Below are positions 43,891-52,851 of a DNA stretch of 64,000 bases, piece by piece. The position numbers and the translations under genes are program-made. The stretch's first letter is position 1, and every line of letters begins with the position of its first letter. Under the pieces are notes generated by a model. It had not been told where the DNA came from. It saw nothing but the letters and a program-made list of their open reading frames with translations, and did no database searches. This DNA comes from Pseudomonas cavernicola (lineage in GTDB: Bacteria > Pseudomonadota > Gammaproteobacteria > Pseudomonadales > Pseudomonadaceae). The stretch is from the NCBI RefSeq assembly GCF_003596405.1, contig NZ_QYUR01000002.1:2062501-2126500 (forward strand), read 5' to 3'.

Positions 43891-44793
43891 TCACCAATCG
43901 TCCGGCTCTAGTTCATTGTCGCGCAGGATGAACTCGAACAAGGCCTGCGCCGCCACGGGTAACGAGCGGTTGGCCTGACGCACGATGCCGATGTCGCGGG
44001 TCACCAGCGGGTCGCTCAGCGGAATGAAGCGCAGCTGGCCGTGTTCCGGCGGAAAGGCGAAACGCGGCAGGGTGGTGATGCCCATCCCGGCCTCGAGCAT
44101 GGCCAGCAGGGAGATCATGTTGGACATATAGAATTGCGAGTCGGCCACCAATTCCTCTGCCTCGCTGCCGGCCAGCAGGCGCGAGGTGCCATTGGCGATC
44201 AGCCGCTCGCCACGCAGCTGGCGCCAGCCCAATTGCGGCTCCTCAGCCAATGGGTGGTCGCACCGGCAGACCACGCCGACGCTGTCTTCCCAGATCGGGA
44301 TGAACTGGATGTCGCTTCCCGCCTCCCAGAGGCTGGCGATACCGAAGTCCACCTGCTGGCTCTCCACCATCGCCAGCACCGCTTCGGAGTTGTCGTCGAA
44401 CAGGCTCACATGCAGGTCCGTCGCATCGCCGATGAAGCGGGTGAGGATGTCCGGCAGCAGGCGGCTGGCGATCGAGGGCACCGAGGCGATACGCAGGTGC
44501 CCGGACTTGTGCTGGGCGATCAGGTTCATATCCTTGACCACTCGATCGTGGTGCGCGATCAGTTCCTTGGCGTAGCCTAGGAACTGCACCCCGAAAGGCG
44601 TCAACTCCGGCCTGGCCACGCGTGCGTTGCGCTTCTCGAACAAGGATTGCCCGAGCTTGTTCTCCAGGTCGCGGATCGACAGGGAAATCGCCGGCTGGGT
44701 TCGGTGCGCTCTTTCCGCGGCCGCATGGAAACCATGCAGTTCGGCGACCCAGACGAAATGCCGTAGTTGCACGATCTTGAGGTCAGGCAGCAT
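43891..44793 (-). CDS. LysR-family transcriptional regulator
   Basis: A 300-residue protein. N-terminal winged helix-turn-helix (LRHFVWVAELHGFHAAAERA, RTQPAISLSIRDLENKLGQS; residues about 10-50) and a periplasmic-binding-protein-like effector domain (GHLRIASVPSIASRLLPDIL onwards). It is divergent from the aldehyde dehydrogenase at 44887 with a 93-bp shared promoter region containing AT-rich inverted segments, so it probably controls that gene and perhaps the leftward operon. The inducer is unknown. Confidence 0.88.
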   Translation of the reverse strand: MLPDLKIVQLRHFVWVAELHGFHAAAERAHRTQPAISLSIRDLENKLGQSLFEKRNARVARPELTPFGVQFLGYAKELIAHHDRVVKDMNLIAQHKSGHLRIASVPSIASRLLPDILTRFIGDATDLHVSLFDDNSEAVLAMVESQQVDFGIASLWEAGSDIQFIPIWEDSVGVVCRCDHPLAEEPQLGWRQLRGERLIANGTSRLLAGSEAEELVADSQFYMSNMISLLAMLEAGMGITTLPRFAFPPEHGQLRFIPLSDPLVTRDIGIVRQANRSLPVAAQALFEFILRDNELEPDDW

Positions 44794-44886
44794 GGTAAGT
44801 TTTCCTTATCAAACAATATTTACTATTAATTTTAGTTTATTCGGAGCGCCGCCTACCATGCGATCACAGCATGAGAGGAGGTGCAT

Positions 44887-46328
44887 ATGCCCAGCGATAT
44901 CTTCCGTAACTATATTAATGGCGAGTGGCTAACTGGCTCTGCCACCGTTGCTAACGTCAGCCCCGCCAACATCGCGGACGTACTCGGCCATTTCGCCCAG
45001 GCCGATGCCGCGCAGGTCGAGCAGGCCATCGAGGCGGCCATCGCGGCTCAGGCGGTTTGGGAGTGCAGTGGGCTCGAACAGCGCTACCAGGTGTTGATGG
45101 CCATCGGCGATGAGCTGATTGCGCGCAAGGCCGAACTGGGTGAGCAACTCGCCCGCGAGGAAGGCAAGACCCTGGCCGAGGGCATCGGCGAGGTTTATCG
45201 CTCCGGCCAGTTCTTCCATTACTACGCTGCCGAAGTGCTGCGCCAGATGGGCGAGACCGCCGATTCGGTGCGCCCGGGTGTGGAGATCGAAATCCGCCGC
45301 GAGCCGGTGGGTGTGGTCGCCATCATCACCCCCTGGAACTTCCCCATGGCTACCGCAGCCTGGAAGATCGCCCCGGCACTGGCGTTCGGCAATGCGGTGG
45401 TGTTCAAACCGGCCAACGCAGTGCCGGCCAGCGCCTGGGCACTGACTGAAATCATCTCCCGCCAGGGGCTGCCGGCCGGTACGTTCAACCTGGTGATGGG
45501 TAGCGGCGCCATCGTTGGCGACCGCCTGATCCACTCGCCGAAGATCAACGCCTTGAGTTTCACCGGATCGGTCGACACCGGGCGCAAGGTCGCGGCCGCC
45601 ACGGCCGTCAATTTTGTTCGCTGCCAGCTAGAAATGGGCAGCAAGAACGCCCTGGTGGTGCTCGACGATGCCGACCTGGAGCTGGCCGTGGACTGCGCGC
45701 TGAACGGTGCCTTCTTCGGCACCGGGCAGAAGTGCACCGCCTCCTCGCGGCTGATCGTCACCGCCGGGGTGCATGACCGCTTCGTCGCGGCGCTGATCGA
45801 GCGCATCGGCCAACTCAAGGTCGGCCACCCGCTGCGCGAAGGCGTGCAGATCGGCGCGGTGATCGACGAGAAGCAGCTCAACCAGAATCTGCGCTACATC
45901 CAGCAGGCCCAGGCCGATGGCGCCCGCCTGGCCTGCGGCGGCGAGCGTATTAGCGAGGAGCAGGAAGGCTTCTATATGCGCCCGGCGTTGTTCGTCGACA
46001 CCCGCAACGACATGCAGATCAACCGCGACGAGGTGTTCGGCCCGATCGCCTGCGTGATCAAGGTCGCGGACTACGAGCAGCCCTGGCCACCCTCAACGAC
46101 ACCCGTTTCGGGCTGACCGCCGGGATCATCACCCAGTCGCTGAAGTACGCCAGCGACTTCAAGCGCCGCGCCAAGACCGGCTGCGTGATGGTCAACCTGC
46201 CAACCGCGGGAACCGATTACCACGTGCCGTTCGGCGGTCGCAAGGATTCCAGCTTCGGTCCGCGCGAACAGGGGCAATACGCCCGCGACTTCTACACGGT
46301 GGTCAAGACCACCTACGTGCGTCCCTGA
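44887..46328 (+). pseudogene. Aldehyde dehydrogenase, single-base frameshift near the 3' end
   Basis: The first frame covers 403 residues of an NAD(P)-dependent aldehyde dehydrogenase: ITPWNFPMATAAWKIAPAL, LSFTGSVDTGRKVAA (cofactor), LEMGSKNALVV (catalytic Glu) and FGTGQKCTASSR (catalytic Cys). At about 46081 (GAGCAGCCCTGG) one G seems missing; the next frame continues ALATLNDTRFGLTAGIITQS through VPFGGRKDSSFGPREQG to a TGA at 46326-46328. The full product would be about 480 residues, similar to the succinate-semialdehyde/ketoglutarate-semialdehyde branch. GAGGAGG precedes the ATG at 44887. Real mutation or read error cannot be told apart. Confidence 0.8.
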
Positions 46329-46341
46329 ACCGGAGATCGCC

Positions 46342-47328
46342 ATGCACGAGCTTCTGATGATCGATGGCCTGCAATACTCCAACTGGAGCCCGGAAATTTT
46401 CCGCCAGATGCAGGCCGGTGGACTGAGCGCGGTGCACGCCACCATCGCTTACCACGAGAATGCCCGGGAAACCCTGTCGCGAATCGGCGAGTGGAACCGC
46501 CGTTTCGAGGCCTGGCCCGAGCTAATCCGCCCGGTGCACCACGCCGCGGATATCCGTCTCGCTCACGAGGAGGGACGGGTCGGAATCTTCTTCGGATTCC
46601 AAAATTGTTCGCCCATCGAAGATGACATCGATCTGGTGGAGATCTTCCGCCAGCTCGGCGTCTTCATCATGCAACTCACCTACAACAACCAGAGCCTGCT
46701 CGCCAGCGGCTGCTATGAGAACGAAGACAACGGCATCAGCCGCTTCGGCCGGCAGGTGATCCGCGAGATGAACCGCGTCGGCATGCTCATCGACATGTCC
46801 CACAGCGCCGAACGCAGCACCCTGGAAGCCATCGAGCTGTCGAGCCGGCCGGTGATCGTCTCCCATGCCAACCCGTCCAGCTTCCACGCCGCCAAGCGCA
46901 ACAAGTCCGATGCGGTGCTGCGGGGCATCGCCGAATCCGGCGGGCTGCTCGGTTTCAGCACCTACCCCTTCCACCTCAAGGGCGCCTCCGCCTGCACGCT
47001 GGAGGAGTTCTGCGACATGGTCGCGCGTACCGCCGAGCTGATGGGCGTCGAGCACATCGGCATCGGCACCGACCTCTGCCAGCAACAACCGCTGCAAGTT
47101 CTGGAATGGATGCGCAACGGCCGCTGGAGCAAGGACAAGGACTACGGCGAAGGCTCGGCGGACAACGCCAACTGGCCAACGCCCCTGCAATGGTTCCGCG
47201 ACAGCCGGGATTTCCCGACCATCGCCCAAGGACTGCGCACCCGCGGCTTCGCCGAAGACGAGGTGCGCAAGATCATGGGACTCAACTGGCTGCGCCTGCT
47301 GGAAAGCTCCACCGCGCCGCAAGCCTGA
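46342..47328 (+). CDS. Membrane dipeptidase-family (M19) hydrolase
   Basis: A 328-residue protein of the renal-dipeptidase-like amidohydrolase fold: MIDGLQYSNWSPE at the start, IFFGFQNCSPIEDDIDLVEI (metal Glu region), MLIDMSHSAERSTLEA, VIVSHANPSSFH and HIGIGTDLCQ. It resembles the dipeptidase encoded beside the glycine-betaine demethylation genes in Pseudomonas, which suits the quaternary-amine theme of this region. GGAGA precedes the ATG. It starts 14 bp after the aldehyde dehydrogenase, so the genes are co-transcribed. The real substrate is not known. Confidence 0.82.
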   Translation: MHELLMIDGLQYSNWSPEIFRQMQAGGLSAVHATIAYHENARETLSRIGEWNRRFEAWPELIRPVHHAADIRLAHEEGRVGIFFGFQNCSPIEDDIDLVEIFRQLGVFIMQLTYNNQSLLASGCYENEDNGISRFGRQVIREMNRVGMLIDMSHSAERSTLEAIELSSRPVIVSHANPSSFHAAKRNKSDAVLRGIAESGGLLGFSTYPFHLKGASACTLEEFCDMVARTAELMGVEHIGIGTDLCQQQPLQVLEWMRNGRWSKDKDYGEGSADNANWPTPLQWFRDSRDFPTIAQGLRTRGFAEDEVRKIMGLNWLRLLESSTAPQA

Positions 47329-47354
47329 CTCCCGATACCCACCGTGAGGACAGC

Positions 47355-47492
47355 ATGAACAATAATAATTACGCCTCGTCCATCTCCTCGTCCGGAGACG
47401 GCCTGTGCCGGCAGCACTGCCACCAGCGATTTCACCCTCCCGCGCAACGAGCCGATCGCAGCGGCCCGACGGCGAACGCCGCACCGTTCTGA
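47355..47492 (+). CDS. Possible 45-codon small protein
   Basis: MNNNNYASSISSSGDGLCRQ with GAGGA six bases upstream. The remainder is Arg/Pro/His-rich and, read one base out of frame, gives TATSDFTLPRNEPIAA, so this may be the start of a damaged gene. The 260 bp between the dipeptidase and the transporter hold nothing else. Confidence 0.25.
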   Translation: MNNNNYASSISSSGDGLCRQHCHQRFHPPAQRADRSGPTANAAPF

Positions 47493-47587
47493 CCAGGCGG
47501 GCCTGCCCCGCTTCGTATCCCGATCGTCAAACGCTCCGCAGCCCTGACGGGCAGTACGGAGCCCCGAGCGCATACCTTGGAGGCGTC

Positions 47588-49138
47588 ATGAAACTCTCCA
47601 CTACCCAACAAGTCGGCAGCGAGCCGCTGAGCTGTGCAGCCCTGAAAGGCATCGACTGGCCGCTGTTCATCATCAGCGGCGGTTTCCTGCTGGCATTCCT
47701 GGTGGCGGCCCTGGTCGACATCGACAGCGTGTCAGGTCTGGTGAACACGCTGTTCGCCTGGTCGACGAAGTTCTTCGGTCTGTACTGGCAGGTTCTAATG
47801 CTGCTCACCTTCCTGGTGAGCCTGGGAATCTGCTGTACGAAGTGCGGGCGCGTGCGCCTGGGCGGCGTCGACCAGAAGCCCGATACCAGTACGTTCAACT
47901 GGATCGCGGTCATCATGTGCGCCCTGCTCGCCGGTGGCGGCGCCTTCTGGGCTGCGGCCGAGCCGCTGATGCACTTCGCGAGCCCGCCACCGCTGTTCGC
48001 CGGGGTGCAACCGCACACCGAAGCGGCAGGGTATGCGGCGCTCGCCCAATCCTACGTGCACTGGGGATTCCTGGCCTGGGCGGTACTCGGCAGCCTGCTG
48101 GCGATCGTGCTGATGCATCTGCATTACGACAAGGGCCTGCCTCTGGCTCCGCGTACACTGCTCTACCCGCTACTCGGCCAGCGCGCACTGAAAGGGCCAA
48201 TCGGCACGCTGGCAGATGCCACCTCGATCATCGCCGTGGTCGCCGGCACGATCGGTCCGATCGGATTCCTCGGCTTGCAGATCAGCAATGCGTTGCATGC
48301 CGTCTTGGGCATCCCGAACGACATCACCACCCAGGCCATCACCATCATCCTGGTGACCGTGATGTACACCACCTCGTGCCTGGTGGGGCTCAAGGGCATC
48401 CGCTTCGTCAGCGAAATCAACGTGTGGCTGATGATCGGCCTGGCCGTCTTCATGGTCGCGCTCGGGCCGACCGCCTTCATCCTGGGCGGTTTCCCGAAGG
48501 CTTTCGGCTTGCACCTCGAACACTTCATCCCGATGACGCTGTTCCGCGCCGATCCGAAATGGCTCGACTGGTGGACGGTGTTCTACTGGGGCTGGTTCAT
48601 TGGCTACGCTCCAATGGTGGCGCTCTACGTTGCCAAGATCTCGCGCGGACGCACCATCCGCGAAATCATCCTGACACTGTCGATCATCGCCCCGATCGTG
48701 ACCATGTTCTGGTTCACCGTGGTCGGCGGCACCGGCATCGGGCTGGAACTACAGACCCCAGGCATAGTCACCGCCAATGGCGCCGGGCCCGAGGCCCTGC
48801 TGCTGGGCGTGACCCAGAGCCTGCCACTCGGGGGCGTGATCTCCGCACTATTCCTGTTCCTGAGCTTCATCTCGGTCGCTACCAACGGCGACGCGATGGC
48901 TTTCACCGTGGCGATGGCGATGTCGGGCAACGACAAGCCGAAGAAGTGGCTGAGAGCGTTCTGGGCAATCGGCATGGGGCTGGCTGCGGTGGTGCTGATC
49001 ACGATTGGTGCGGGCGGCGTGACGGCGCTGCAGTCTTTCATCGTCATCACCGCCGTGCCGGTTTCCCTGCTGATCCTGCCGTCGCTCTGGGATGCGCTAA
49101 GAATCGCCAGGCGCATGGCGGTGGAGCAGCAAATCTAG
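47588..49138 (+). CDS. BCCT-family betaine/choline/carnitine transporter
   Basis: A 516-residue protein with about 12 membrane helices. I chose the ATG at 47588 because GGAGG is 5-10 bases upstream; an open frame to 47405 has no such site. GGGAFWAAAEPLMHF is the BCCT signature in helix 4, and the tryptophan-rich stretch around WLDWWTVFYWGWFIGYAPMV (helix 8) is the substrate/ion region. BCCT carriers import quaternary ammonium compounds with Na+ or H+. It lies between the dipeptidase and a RidA gene on the same strand and is followed by a clear terminator. Confidence 0.92.
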   Translation: MKLSTTQQVGSEPLSCAALKGIDWPLFIISGGFLLAFLVAALVDIDSVSGLVNTLFAWSTKFFGLYWQVLMLLTFLVSLGICCTKCGRVRLGGVDQKPDTSTFNWIAVIMCALLAGGGAFWAAAEPLMHFASPPPLFAGVQPHTEAAGYAALAQSYVHWGFLAWAVLGSLLAIVLMHLHYDKGLPLAPRTLLYPLLGQRALKGPIGTLADATSIIAVVAGTIGPIGFLGLQISNALHAVLGIPNDITTQAITIILVTVMYTTSCLVGLKGIRFVSEINVWLMIGLAVFMVALGPTAFILGGFPKAFGLHLEHFIPMTLFRADPKWLDWWTVFYWGWFIGYAPMVALYVAKISRGRTIREIILTLSIIAPIVTMFWFTVVGGTGIGLELQTPGIVTANGAGPEALLLGVTQSLPLGGVISALFLFLSFISVATNGDAMAFTVAMAMSGNDKPKKWLRAFWAIGMGLAAVVLITIGAGGVTALQSFIVITAVPVSLLILPSLWDALRIARRMAVEQQI

Positions 49139-49143
49139 GTTTT

Positions 49144-49177
49144 GAGGGAGCGCGGTACCCGCCGCCTCCCTCTTTTT
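49144..49177 (+). terminator. Terminator after the BCCT gene
   Basis: GAGGGAG pairs with CTCCCTC around an inner GCGG-TACC-CGC hairpin, followed by five T. Transcription into the RidA gene may be reduced here. Confidence 0.7.
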
Positions 49178-49199
49178 ATTTCTAACTCCGGAGTAGTCG

Positions 49200-49571
49200 A
49201 TGAAACAGGCAGTCAAAACCCAGTTGTTCCCGTCTAAAGCCCCACTGGAATGGGCAGTTATCGGCAACGGCACCCTGTACACCGCGCAGATCCCTATCGA
49301 TGCGCAAGGCCAGGTGGTACCCGGCGGCATCGAGGCACAGACGCGCCAGACCCTGGACAACCTCAAACACACGCTGGAGGCGGCCGGCCTGGGCATGGAC
49401 GCGGTGACCCAGGTGCTGATCTACGTGACCGACCGCTCCTACCTGGCCACGGTCAACGCGGTCTATGGCGAATACTTCGCTGCGCCTTACCCGAATCGCG
49501 CCGCCATGGTCATCGCCGGCCTGGCCCGCGAGGAGATGCTGGTGGAGTTGGTGGTATACGCCGCCGCCTGA
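49200..49571 (+). CDS. RidA-family protein
   Basis: A 123-residue protein of the YjgF/YER057c/UK114 family: QTRQTLDNLKHTLEAAGLGM, VTQVLIYVTDRSYLATVNAV and PNRAAMVIAGLAREEMLVEL. RidA proteins hydrolyse reactive enamine/imine intermediates of PLP or amine-oxidising enzymes; the conserved C-terminal arginine region reads PNRAAMV here. GGAG precedes the ATG. It fits an amine-catabolism context as a detoxifying partner. Confidence 0.85.
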   Translation: MKQAVKTQLFPSKAPLEWAVIGNGTLYTAQIPIDAQGQVVPGGIEAQTRQTLDNLKHTLEAAGLGMDAVTQVLIYVTDRSYLATVNAVYGEYFAAPYPNRAAMVIAGLAREEMLVELVVYAAA

Positions 49572-49985
49572 CCCTCTCGTATCCACTGCACGCTTGAACG
49601 GCAATCCCGGCTAGTGGCCTGTTTGCTTAGTCCGTTAACTTGAAAGCGAGCGAGGAAGCACTGGTTTCCCTTCTCCCGCCGGGAGACGACTGCATGGCTG
49701 CAGGAGGTAAGGCAGTGCAGGATGCCAAAGCCGAGGGACCGGGGTGAGGGAAACGGCGGGCGTAGGCTGGGTAGAGCCGTTTTTTGGTGAAACCCAGCGT
49801 GGTAACAGGGGCATCGCTGGGTTTCGCTTCGCTCTACGCCAGCCTACAGAGAGACCACGATAGGTAAACGAATTAACCAGAGGGACACTAGAATGTTATC
49901 CACCAAGCCCGTGAAAGCGTTATCACACCACTTGGTGTCTATTTATAGTTGGGCCCTCAACTAATTTTTTGGAAACAAGAAGACT
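49572..49985. other. Gene-free stretch with REP-like palindrome
   Basis: It contains a Pseudomonas-type palindromic repeat at 49761-49847 and the AT-rich promoter of the GST gene (from about 49890). No gene is seen. Confidence 0.5.
49761..49847. repeat. REP-like palindromic repeat
   Basis: CGTAGGCTGGGTAGAGC pairs with GCTCTACGCCAGCCTAC, and GAAACCCAGC with GCTGGGTTTC inside it, a nested palindrome of the kind dispersed in Pseudomonas intergenic DNA. Confidence 0.7.
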
Positions 49986-50684
49986 GTGAAACCCAGATTA
50001 ATAAGCTTCAAGCTGTGCCCATTCGTGCAAAGAGCGGCAATCGCGCTGCAATATAAGACTGTTGAATACGACATCGAATATATAGATTTGGCCAACCCTC
50101 CGGAATGGTTTCTAAAAATATCTCCCCTCAAGAAGGTCCCGCTGCTTCTAGTGGAGGATCATGTCATATTCGAATCGACAGTCATCAACGAATATATTGA
50201 CGAGGCATATCCCAACAAGCTTCATCCGAGCGATCTCATCTTGCGTGCACACAATCGGAGCTGGATAGAGTTCGGTAACGGCTGCACGTGGAGTGCTTTT
50301 CATTTGAGCGTTAAAGAAAAAGAAGAGGACTTTAACAACGTCCTGGACGACTTATTGAATAAGTTCGATCAAATAGAAAAGGCAATTGGTGGCGCCCCCT
50401 TTTTTAATGGTAGTAAATTCTCGTTAGTTGATTCCAGCTACGCGCCCCTATTTCAGCGATTGGAGTACCTCGATGAATTAAGGCCCGGAATATTGGATAA
50501 GAAGAGGCACCCACGAATAAATGCTTGGAAAGAGAGCCTCCTGACGCTCAATGCGGTTCAGCGGTCGGCTGTTCCAGAAATTAAGGAGCTTTACCATGAA
50601 TTGCTGTGGAAGAGACAGGGATACATATCTCAGTTCTTGGATGAGGAGAAATACGGGAAAAATAGCGAAAAAAGGATTTACTAA
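49986..50684 (+). CDS. Glutathione S-transferase-like protein
   Basis: A 232-residue protein from a GTG at 49986. The thioredoxin-like N-terminal domain has LISFKLCPFVQRAAIAL (Cys11 in CPFVQR, as in omega-type GSTs), LKKVPLLLVEDHVIFESTVI (cis-Pro and glutathione-binding region), followed by an all-helical C-terminal domain (FFNGSKFSLVDSSYAPLF). It may act as a thiol transferase. It is clearly AT-richer than its neighbours, with codons such as ATA and AAA, pointing to horizontal transfer. The longer start codon context is weak. Confidence 0.82.
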   Translation: MKPRLISFKLCPFVQRAAIALQYKTVEYDIEYIDLANPPEWFLKISPLKKVPLLLVEDHVIFESTVINEYIDEAYPNKLHPSDLILRAHNRSWIEFGNGCTWSAFHLSVKEKEEDFNNVLDDLLNKFDQIEKAIGGAPFFNGSKFSLVDSSYAPLFQRLEYLDELRPGILDKKRHPRINAWKESLLTLNAVQRSAVPEIKELYHELLWKRQGYISQFLDEEKYGKNSEKRIY

Positions 50685-50704
50685 TTTAAAAATGACCCAA
50701 CAAC

Positions 50705-51210
50705 TCAATCCAGCGGACGTGCTAATGGGTATGTAGTGCGGTGGGTTTTGCCGTTGTACTTGCAAGGCAAAACAGGCCGGAACACGGTCAATGGAGAGTT
50801 GTTGATAGAGAGCGCTGCGTAGGAAGTTGGGTAAGTCCTGGTTTTGTCTGGGTAACTCGTAGTTCGGGCAATTTTCCGGGGCCGGGATGACGCGGTATTT
50901 GATGTTGCTTTGCCCGAGCTTGAATGGGGCGATAGAGTTGTAAGTCGTCGCCACCGGGCCTTCCGGCGCGGGGCCAGCGTTTTCAGGGCGATGATCAGGT
51001 GGCGCAACTCCCAGGTGCGTGGGTCCCAGCAGGGAAAGAAGGCCAAGACTTTTTTGCCGCTGGCTTGGGCGGCGGAGTTCCTTTTGTACTCGGCCACGTC
51101 GCGGACGAAGAACGATGGGTGGCTGTTCTTGCACGGGTTAGGCAGTCGGCTCCTTAAATCATCGACGGTAGGAGGACATGTACGCCTGATGACCAAGCCG
51201 GGTGGGTCGC
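50705..51210 (-). pseudogene. Catalase-superfamily remnant, frameshifted
   Basis: On the minus strand one frame gives SRLPNPCKNSHPSFFVRDVA, AFFPCWDPRTWELRHLIIAL and KTLAP; a second, taking over near 50975, gives GPVATTYNSIAPFKLGQSNI, KYRVIPAPENCP and FALQVQRQN. Together they match the central part of the catalase-family (heme-binding) proteins in which NPL-x-TTY-x-S is the heme-side motif. Start and C terminus are missing. This is a decayed fragment. Confidence 0.5.
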
Positions 51211-51338
51211 ACAGGCTTCCATCGACACTCCCGACTGACCTATATTGGGTCGTTCTGAGCCGGTCGTGGCCCGGCTCAGCTCGGGCATAATTTGCTCTAC
51301 CAGAAAACCTGTAAAGGGGCTTTGAGGCCCAGTTTGGA

Positions 51339-51701
51339 TCAAGCCTGAAGCCAGGACTCCACGGCCAGAGCCCCGTACTGCTCTTTCCAAGCCTTAAGAA
51401 CCCGGTGATTGCCACCTTTGGTTTCGACCACTTCACCGGTTTGAGGATTCTTATAAACCTTGACCACACGTGGACGGCGTTGCGGTGCACTGATGGACTT
51501 TGACTGGTAAGAAGACCGCTTGGGATCAAGAATGGCGATAATGTCCCGTAAGCTCTTGCCATAAGAGCCCATGAGGGCTCGCAGTTTTCCTTCAAACTCA
51601 ATTTCTTTCTTCAGTGCCCCGTCATTTTTTAACGCGTCAAGCTGGGCCAACTGCTCCTGCAAGGCCTTTTCGATAGCACGGAACTCAGCGAGTTTTGACA
51701 A
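51339..51701 (-). CDS. H-NS-family nucleoid protein (MvaT/MvaU-like)
   Basis: A 120-residue protein. The N-terminal oligomerisation coiled coil is MSKLAEFRAIEKALQEQLAQ with DALKNDGALKKEIEFEGKLR; the C-terminal DNA-binding module is VVKVYKNPQTGEVVETKGGN followed by HRVLKAWKEQYG. This matches the Pseudomonas MvaT family, xenogeneic silencers of AT-rich transferred DNA. AAGGAG lies upstream. Being inside a region with transferred genes, it is probably an additional paralogue rather than the main chromosomal copy; that cannot be decided here. Confidence 0.88.
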   Translation of the reverse strand: MSKLAEFRAIEKALQEQLAQLDALKNDGALKKEIEFEGKLRALMGSYGKSLRDIIAILDPKRSSYQSKSISAPQRRPRVVKVYKNPQTGEVVETKGGNHRVLKAWKEQYGALAVESWLQA

Positions 51702-51833
51702 GGTAATGCTCCTTTTGGAAATAGCTGGGGGACTGTAGATTTAACCAATCCTAGCAAACTAGATTGAAGGTAGCAGCTTGACTATTCGCTTTTCACCAGA
51801 GGTAGTGCGACGCATACGATGCTCTCCTCGTGA

Positions 51834-52169
51834 CTAGCGAAGCGAAGAGACATCCGCGCGGAGCGCTCGGGAATTTACCTCTTCCGTGTACTCCTTCAGC
51901 CACCTCAGCACTTGTACTGCCTCCCAGCGGCTCGGGTCATACAGGGCATATATCAAACCCTGGTAACCCACCACATCTAGCGGGCGGTGATAACCGGCGC
52001 GTCGAAACAATGCCTCGATTTCTGCAAAGCACGTATTGAAGTGCAAACGGGTAAACGGCGTCCTGCCTTCGGTTACCAAACCGTCGAGACTCAGCTCACT
52101 GGCCGCCGCGCGCACTTTCTCGATCGGCATACGACTTACCGAGTATTTCAATTGCTCGACATTGACCAT
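51834..52169 (-). CDS. Hypothetical small protein
   Basis: A 111-residue cytoplasmic protein (MVNVEQLKYSVSRMPIEKVR, FNTCFAEIEALFRRAGYHRP, YALYDPSRWEAVQVLRWLKE). The composition is that of a genuine folded protein, but I do not recognise the family. Weak upstream ribosome-binding site. It lies alone between the MvaT gene and the EndA fragment. Confidence 0.5.
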   Translation of the reverse strand: MVNVEQLKYSVSRMPIEKVRAAASELSLDGLVTEGRTPFTRLHFNTCFAEIEALFRRAGYHRPLDVVGYQGLIYALYDPSRWEAVQVLRWLKEYTEEVNSRALRADVSSLR

Positions 52170-52509
52170 GAGTTCCCATCATCATTCAATAGCGCTGTGA
52201 AACTGTTGTTACCTCGCGCACCGCTTCCCAGACAGCCGACCTGTACGCTCGCCTCCATTCCGGTCCGCGGTGAAGAGCGCCCCTGTGTCTTGTCTTCGCT
52301 AGTCGACCCGAACCTCGTTATGTGCAGCTCGTTTACAGACACCCAATGCCGTAGCCGCTCGCTGCTGCCGAGGATGGTGAGTGGTATGGTGGACCACCCA
52401 AACAATACTGTACACCCATACAGGTTACAGCGCGCTGCCTGCTTGGCAATACACCATGGATAAAAGGTCATCGTGGAGCGATGGCCGTTACACACCAGGA
52501 CTCTTACGA
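52170..52509. other. Gene-free stretch
   Basis: I see no supportable gene or known repeat in these 340 bases. It should contain the promoter of the hypothetical gene to the left. Confidence 0.4.
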
Positions 52510-52821
52510 ATGCATCGATTGCTCGCCCTGATCTGCCTCTTGCTCGTCACCGCCATCCAAGCGGAGCCCCATCCACCGCGTACCTTCAACGAAGCCAAAA
52601 AGATCGCTTGGGACCTCTACGCACAGCAGTCCGTCAAGTTCTATTGCGACTGTCGCTACCAGGGCAACAGGGGCGACTTGGCCAGCTGTGGTTGGCCAGC
52701 AGCGGTCAACAGCAATGATGTGCAAGCTTTCATGGGACGGACTCCTTCGGATTGTCGTCGGCAGCGTGCTACTAAGTGCAAGTTGGCGGTTTTTTGTTCT
52801 TTATATTTTTGTGCGGATTGA
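52510..52821 (+). pseudogene. Endonuclease I (EndA) N-terminal fragment
   Basis: MHRLLALICLLLVTAIQAEP is a signal peptide. PPRTFNEAKKIAWDLYAQQS and VKFYCDCRYQGNRGDLASCG match the N terminus of periplasmic EndA/Vvn-type DNases. After CGWP the sequence departs from the family, the catalytic His-Me region (EWEHIVPA) is absent, and the frame ends in unrelated residues. It is a truncated remnant. Confidence 0.65.
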
Positions 52822-52851
52822 GCCTGTAAGGATGCGCCTGTCCCCTCCCAA

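Noticed and set aside
47842..49185. A 447-codon rightward open frame overlapping the BCCT gene
   Set aside because: Arg/His-rich out-of-frame translation; the BCCT frame has the family signature.
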